NCBI GenBank assembly: GCA_021792555.1
Contig: JAJYUL010000022.1
Location: 1 to 56,297 of the forward strand
Reading direction: 5' to 3'
DNA from: Pseudomonadota bacterium
Lineage (GTDB): Bacteria > Pseudomonadota > Gammaproteobacteria > Steroidobacterales > Steroidobacteraceae
Length of the DNA stretch: 56,297 bases
Made by a program: the position numbers and the translations under genes
In this document: positions 52,083 to 56,297 of the stretch, one piece after another
How the letters are laid out: each line of letters starts with the position of its first letter
Position numbering within the stretch: the first letter of the stretch is position 1
Notes under the pieces: model-generated
The model's database searches: none
Told to the model about the DNA's origin: nothing
What the model saw: the letters and a program-made list of their open reading frames with translations, nothing else

Positions 52083-55000
52083 GTGCTAGATCCGCCCGTT
52101 CCGGGCCCCGCCAGGCGGCACCTGCGCTGGCAGAACCTGCGCGGCAGCGCCGCAGCGCTCGCGCTCGCCGAAGCGGCCCGCTCGGACCAGAAGCTCTACG
52201 TCGTCGTCACCGACGCGGCGCGGGAGCTTGCGCGCCTGACGGGCGAGCTCGCCTTCTTCGCCGGAGCGGACCTGCCGCTGCTGACGTTCCCGGACTGGGA
52301 AGTCCTGCCCTACGACCTGTTCTCCCCGCACCCCGACATCATCTCCGCGCGGCTGCGCACGCTCTATGAGCTGCCGAGCCTCACGCACGGCTGCCTGATC
52401 GTCACGGCCGACACGCTCATGCAGCGGCTGCCCCCGCGCCAGTACGTGCAGGCGCGCGCCTTCGAGCTCTCGCGCGGCGAGCGGCTCGATCTGGAGCCGT
52501 TCCGCGCCCGGCTCGTCGATGCCGGCTACGCGAGCGTCAGCCAAGTGCGCAGCCCCGGGGAGTTCGCCGTGCGCGGCTCGCTGTTTGACGTGTTCCCGAT
52601 GGGCGCGGCCGAGCCGCTGCGCATCGATCTGTTCGACGATGAGATCGAGGCGATCCGCAGCTTCGACCCCGACACGCAGCGCTCGCTCGAGCCGATCGAG
52701 CACGTGCGGCTGCTGCCGGCGCGGGAGATGCCGCTCGATGCCGAGGCGGTGAAGGAATTCCGCCGCCGCTTCCGCATCCGCTTCGAGGGCGACCCCACCC
52801 GCTCGAGCGTCTACCGCAGCGTCAGCGAGGGAGTCGCGCCGGCGGGTGTGGAGTTCTACCTCCCGTTGTTCTTCGAAGCCACCGCGACGCTGTTCGATCA
52901 TCTGCCGGCGAACGCGGTGATCGTGCGCGATGCGGCGCTGCCTGAGGCGCTCGCGCGCGCCTGGCGGGACATCGAGTCCCGCTACGAGGAGCGCCGGCAC
53001 GACCTGGAACGCCCCGTGCTCGCCCCGGCGGAGCTGTTTCTCGAGCCGGCCGCGCTCGATGCGGCGCTCGAGCGGTTCGCCTCGGTGAGGCTCGGGGATG
53101 GGCCCGATCGGGCGGACACGGCGCCCGCGCACGACTTCGCGACCCTCGAGCCGCCCGAGCTGCGGCTCGATACGCGCGCCGAGCGGCCGCTCGCGCGGCT
53201 CGATGCCTTTCTCGAGTCGTTCTCCGGCCGGGTGCTGCTCGCGGCCGACTCCCCCGGCCGGCGCGAAGTGCTGCACGAGCTGCTGCGCAGCCAGGGGCAT
53301 GGCGTTGAGCTGGTGGCCGACTGGGACCGCTTCCTCGCAGCCGAGGCGCCGCTCAGCCTGACCGTGGCGGCCGATCTGTCCGGGCTGTACCTCACGAGCC
53401 CTGCGCTTGCGATCATCGCCGAGTCGCAGCTGTTCGGCGCGCGCGCCCGCCAGGAGCGCCGCCGCGCCCGGGCCGCCGCCGACCCGGAGGCGATCCTGCG
53501 CGATCTGCAGGACCTCACACCCGGCTCCCCGGTCGTGCACGAGCAGTACGGCGTCGGCCGCTACGTGGGGCTGCAGCCGATGGAAGTCGCCGGCGAGGCC
53601 GGGGAGTTCCTGGTGCTCGAGTATCTCGGCGGCGACCGCATCTACGTGCCGGTGCAGTCGCTGCATCTGGTGACCCGCTACACCGGCGCGGCGAGCGAGA
53701 GCGCCCCGCTGCACAAGCTCGGCACCGACCAGTGGGCCAAGGCGCGCAAGCGCGCCGCCGAGCAGATCCGCGACGTGGCCGCCGAGCTGCTCGATCTGTA
53801 TGCCCGGCGCAAAGCGCAGCGGGGCTTGAAGCTCGCCTTCAGCGAGGCGGACTACCGGACCTTCACGGCCGGCTTTCCGTTCGAGGAGACCGAGGATCAG
53901 GCCGAGGCCATCACGCAAGTGCTCGAGGACCTCAAGAGCGACCGGCCCATGGACCGCATCGTGTGCGGGGATGTCGGCTTCGGCAAGACCGAGGTGGCCA
54001 TGCGCGCGGCGTTCGCGGCGGTGCAGTCCGGCAAGCAGGTTGCGGTGCTCGCCCCGACCACCCTGCTCGCGCAGCAGCACCTGACCAACTTCCGCGACCG
54101 CTTCGCCGATTGGCCGGTGCGCATCGAGGGGCTCTCGCGCTTCGGCAACGCCAAGGAGACCCGCGCAACCCTCGAGGGCATCGAGCGCGGCGCGGTCGAC
54201 ATCGTGGTGGCGACCCACCGGCTGCTGCATGCGCACGCGCGATTCAAGGACCTCGGACTGCTGATCGTGGATGAGGAGCAGCGCTTCGGCGTGCGCGACA
54301 AGGAACGCCTGCAGGCTCTGCGCGCCAACGTGCACGTGCTGACGCTCACCGCCACGCCCATCCCGCGCACGCTCAACATGGCGCTCGGCGGCCTGCGCGA
54401 TCTGTCGCTCATCACCACGCCGCCCGCCGAGCGCCTGGCGATCAAGACCTTCGTGATCGAATGGCACGGACCGACGCTGCGCGAGGCGGTGCTGCGCGAA
54501 CTGCGCCGCGGCGGGCAGATCTACTTCGTGCACAACGAGATCCGCACGATCGACAAGATCGCCGCCGAGGTGCAGCAGCTCGTGCCCGAGGCGAGCGTGC
54601 GCATCGGGCACGGGCAGATGCGCGAGCGCGAGCTCGAGCAGCTGATGGTGGACTTCTACCACCGGCGCTTCGACCTGCTGCTGTGCACGACCATCATCGA
54701 GAGCGGCATCGACGTGCCCACGGCCAACACCATCATCATCAACCGCGCCGACCACATGGGGCTCGCGCAGCTGCACCAGCTGCGCGGCCGGGTCGGCCGC
54801 TCGCACCATCGCGCCTACGCCTACCTCATCGCCCCGCCCCGGCGTGCGTTGAGCGGCGATGCCGCCAAGCGCCTCGAGGCGATCGAATCGATGGAGGAGC
54901 TCGGCGCGGGCTTCGCGCTCGCCACGCATGACCTGGAGATCCGCGGCGCGGGCGAGCTGCTCGGGGAGGCGCAGAGCGGGCAGATGTCGGAGATCGGGCT

Positions 55001-55529
55001 TGCGCTGTACCTGGAGCTGCTCGAGGAGGCGGTCGCGGCACTGAAGGCCGGGCGGGAGCCGGCGCTCGAGCAGCCGCTCGCGGCGGCCACCGAGGTGCAG
55101 CTGCGCCTGCCGGCGTTCCTGCCCGAGGCGTACATCGGCGATGTGCAGGTGCGGCTCGCACTGTACAAGCGCATCGCCGCGGCCGACAGCGCCGATGCCC
55201 TCGATGCGCTCACGGCCGAAATCTACGACCGCTTCGGTCCCCTGCCCGCCCCGGCCCAGCGCCTCATCCGCATCAGCAAGCTCAAGCTCACCGCCCGCGC
55301 CCTCGGCATCCGTCGCCTGGACTTCGGTCCGCAGGGCGGCCTGATCCTGTTCGAGGAGAGCACGGCCGTGCAGCCGCAGGCGCTGGTGAAGCTGATGCAG
55401 CAGTCCCCGCGCGAGTACCGGCTCGAAGGGGCGATGAAGCTGCGCATCTCGCGGCAGATGCCCGAGGAGGAGGCGCGTTTCGAGTTCGCCGGCGCGCTCC
55501 TGAAGCGCCTTGCGGGCAAGCCGAATTAG
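52083..55529 (+). CDS. mfd: Transcription-repair coupling factor Mfd
   Basis: Removes stalled RNA polymerase and recruits UvrA. From GTG at 52083 the protein has 1148 residues, matching the family. UvrB-like domains at 1-340 (FPDWEVLPYDLFSPHPDIIS), RNA-polymerase-interacting domain about 470-550 (TPGSPVVHEQYGVGRYVGLQ), translocase with Walker A GDVGFGKTEVAM (about 628-639), DEEQRFGV, TATPIPRTLNMAL, HQLRGRVGRS, and the C-terminal D7 (LRLPAFLPEAYIGDVQVRLA). The open frame extends upstream into the cyclase gene in a different register but has no homology. Two bp after the cyclase stop and 23 bp before csiV. Confidence 0.97.
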   Translation: MLDPPVPGPARRHLRWQNLRGSAAALALAEAARSDQKLYVVVTDAARELARLTGELAFFAGADLPLLTFPDWEVLPYDLFSPHPDIISARLRTLYELPSLTHGCLIVTADTLMQRLPPRQYVQARAFELSRGERLDLEPFRARLVDAGYASVSQVRSPGEFAVRGSLFDVFPMGAAEPLRIDLFDDEIEAIRSFDPDTQRSLEPIEHVRLLPAREMPLDAEAVKEFRRRFRIRFEGDPTRSSVYRSVSEGVAPAGVEFYLPLFFEATATLFDHLPANAVIVRDAALPEALARAWRDIESRYEERRHDLERPVLAPAELFLEPAALDAALERFASVRLGDGPDRADTAPAHDFATLEPPELRLDTRAERPLARLDAFLESFSGRVLLAADSPGRREVLHELLRSQGHGVELVADWDRFLAAEAPLSLTVAADLSGLYLTSPALAIIAESQLFGARARQERRRARAAADPEAILRDLQDLTPGSPVVHEQYGVGRYVGLQPMEVAGEAGEFLVLEYLGGDRIYVPVQSLHLVTRYTGAASESAPLHKLGTDQWAKARKRAAEQIRDVAAELLDLYARRKAQRGLKLAFSEADYRTFTAGFPFEETEDQAEAITQVLEDLKSDRPMDRIVCGDVGFGKTEVAMRAAFAAVQSGKQVAVLAPTTLLAQQHLTNFRDRFADWPVRIEGLSRFGNAKETRATLEGIERGAVDIVVATHRLLHAHARFKDLGLLIVDEEQRFGVRDKERLQALRANVHVLTLTATPIPRTLNMALGGLRDLSLITTPPAERLAIKTFVIEWHGPTLREAVLRELRRGGQIYFVHNEIRTIDKIAAEVQQLVPEASVRIGHGQMRERELEQLMVDFYHRRFDLLLCTTIIESGIDVPTANTIIINRADHMGLAQLHQLRGRVGRSHHRAYAYLIAPPRRALSGDAAKRLEAIESMEELGAGFALATHDLEIRGAGELLGEAQSGQMSEIGLALYLELLEEAVAALKAGREPALEQPLAAATEVQLRLPAFLPEAYIGDVQVRLALYKRIAAADSADALDALTAEIYDRFGPLPAPAQRLIRISKLKLTARALGIRRLDFGPQGGLILFEESTAVQPQALVKLMQQSPREYRLEGAMKLRISRQMPEEEARFEFAGALLKRLAGKPN

Positions 55530-55552
55530 GCCGCTTCGATTACACTTCCGAC

Positions 55553-56290
55553 ATGATGCACCGTCTCGCAACGATCCTGTGTGCGCTCGCGGCGCTCGCG
55601 CTCGGCACCGCCCAGCCGGCCCTGGCTGCGCCCCCCCCGCCGCTGCAGGCGCACCCGGCCGGCGCACCCGCCGCGGCAAGCACGAGCGCCCCCAAAGCCG
55701 CCCCGGCCAACAAAAACGCCGCGGCGCCGGCCGCCGCGAGCGCCCCGGTGCACCGCGAGTACCAGATCGAGATCATCGTCTTTCGCGCGCTGAAGACGCT
55801 CGGCAGTCCTGAGGACTGGAAGGCGGAGCTGCACATGGCGCCGAATGTGAGCGGCGCGGAAAGCCCGACTGGCACCGGCGTCGGACACCTGGTGCGCATT
55901 CTGCCCCCCTCGGCCTACAAGCTCACTGCGATCTGGAACACCCTGCGCGCGAGCCCCGACTACGCGCCCGTGGCGCATGCCGCGTGGATCCAGACCGCCA
56001 GCGACTGGGGCACGCATGCCGGATTCGATCTGAGCGAGCTCGGCGTTGACGTGCCGGGACTCACCGGCCTGGTGTACTTCGAGCGCGGCACCTACCTGCA
56101 TCTGGGCCTGACGCTCGATTACACGATGCAGCATCCGCCCGCCGGGCTCGACGCCCCGCCCGGCACCACGTTCGTGATGAACGAGACGCGCCGGGTGCGC
56201 TTCTATCAGCGCAACTACTACGACCACCCGGCCTTCGGCGTCATCGCGCTCGTGCTGCCGGTGCACGCCGGACAGACGCCGGGGCAGTAA
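55553..56290 (+). CDS. csiV: CsiV family periplasmic protein
   Basis: 245 residues: signal peptide (LATILCALAALALGTAQPALA, cleaved about residue 25), Ala/Pro-rich linker (about 26-65), then HREYQIEIIVFRALKTLGSPEDW (about 67-89) and the C-terminal conserved FERGTYLHLGLTLDYTM, NETRRVRFYQRNYYDHPAFGVI and a terminal VLPV. This layout is the CsiV/PF10972 family, a peptidoglycan-binding periplasmic protein first described as required for growth with D-amino acid stress signalling in Vibrio. It follows mfd, as in Pseudomonas. A TACACT -10-like element lies 7 bp before the ATG, without a -35. Confidence 0.85.
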   Translation: MMHRLATILCALAALALGTAQPALAAPPPPLQAHPAGAPAAASTSAPKAAPANKNAAAPAAASAPVHREYQIEIIVFRALKTLGSPEDWKAELHMAPNVSGAESPTGTGVGHLVRILPPSAYKLTAIWNTLRASPDYAPVAHAAWIQTASDWGTHAGFDLSELGVDVPGLTGLVYFERGTYLHLGLTLDYTMQHPPAGLDAPPGTTFVMNETRRVRFYQRNYYDHPAFGVIALVLPVHAGQTPGQ

Positions 56291-56297
56291 GGCCGGC

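Noticed and set aside
52086-55679. A 1197-codon minus-strand frame opposite mfd
   Set aside because: Mirror frame of a high-GC gene; no domain signatures, while the plus strand encodes a complete Mfd.

Overview
The window is a very GC-rich chromosomal segment, nearly all coding, from a Gram-negative bacterium. LolA/LolCDE, MsbA/LpxK/KdsB, a type II secretion secretin, a TonB-dependent receptor and an OprI/Lpp-type lipoprotein show an outer membrane. Two blocks match gammaproteobacterial gene order: serS-rarA-lolA-ftsK / trxB / aat-infA / clpA-clpS (as in Escherichia coli), and yceD-rpmF-plsX-fabH / maf / rluC / rne / LMW-PTP / kdsB / ycaR / lpxK / msbA / exbDB / lolDEC / mfd / csiV (as in Pseudomonas and Xanthomonas). 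A lexA-imuA-imuB-dnaE2 cassette also fits the Xanthomonadales-Nevskiales side of the class. This placement is inferred from gene content and order; no species can be named.

Layout. 1-1256: the end of an integrated element, with a P4-type integrase cut by the left edge, three short repeats in front of it, and a tRNA-Ser(UGA) whose 3' end faces the integrase. 1322-5621: nitroreductase, TonB-dependent receptor and amino-acid permease. 5676-11301: ftsK-lolA-rarA-serS on the minus strand, with short gaps or 4-nt overlaps. 11437-14533: trxB, a DUF482 acyltransferase-like gene, aat and infA. 14595-17198: clpS-clpA. 17402-23133: gspC-D-E-F of type II secretion, followed by a small acidic protein. 23496-29447: lexA-imuA-imuB-dnaE2, the SOS mutagenesis operon, behind a good promoter with an operator-like spacer. 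29492-33000: a visibly less GC-rich stretch with an OprI/Lpp-like lipoprotein and strong terminator, a frameshifted remnant that looks like an AbiEii toxin, and an M61 peptidase. 33154-35884: yceD-rpmF-plsX-fabH, lacking the usual fabD/fabG/acpP downstream. 35985-40431: maf, rluC and rne with a 370-nt leader. 40483-46858: LMW phosphatase, glycine-zipper lipoprotein and an envelope operon (exbB-exbD-msbA-lpxK-ycaR-kdsB). 46966-50685: DUF2062 protein and lolC-lolE-lolD. 50814-56290: small periplasmic protein, class III nucleotide cyclase, mfd and csiV.

How it fits together. Most genes serve envelope building (lipid A/Kdo supply and flipping, fatty acid and phospholipid initiation, lipoprotein sorting by LolA and LolCDE), protein quality control (ClpAPS with Aat feeding the N-degron pathway), chromosome segregation and repair (FtsK, RarA, Mfd, the LexA mutasome) and RNA turnover (RNase E).

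I found no clearly new multi-gene system. The observations I rate highest are a 12-bp motif (AAACAAG-N2-CTT) found four times in a background where it should be almost absent, a GspE without its zinc tetracysteine motif, a cyclase with a changed substrate-binding residue directly coupled to mfd, and two promoters (clpS, yceD) placed so that their mRNAs should be almost leaderless.
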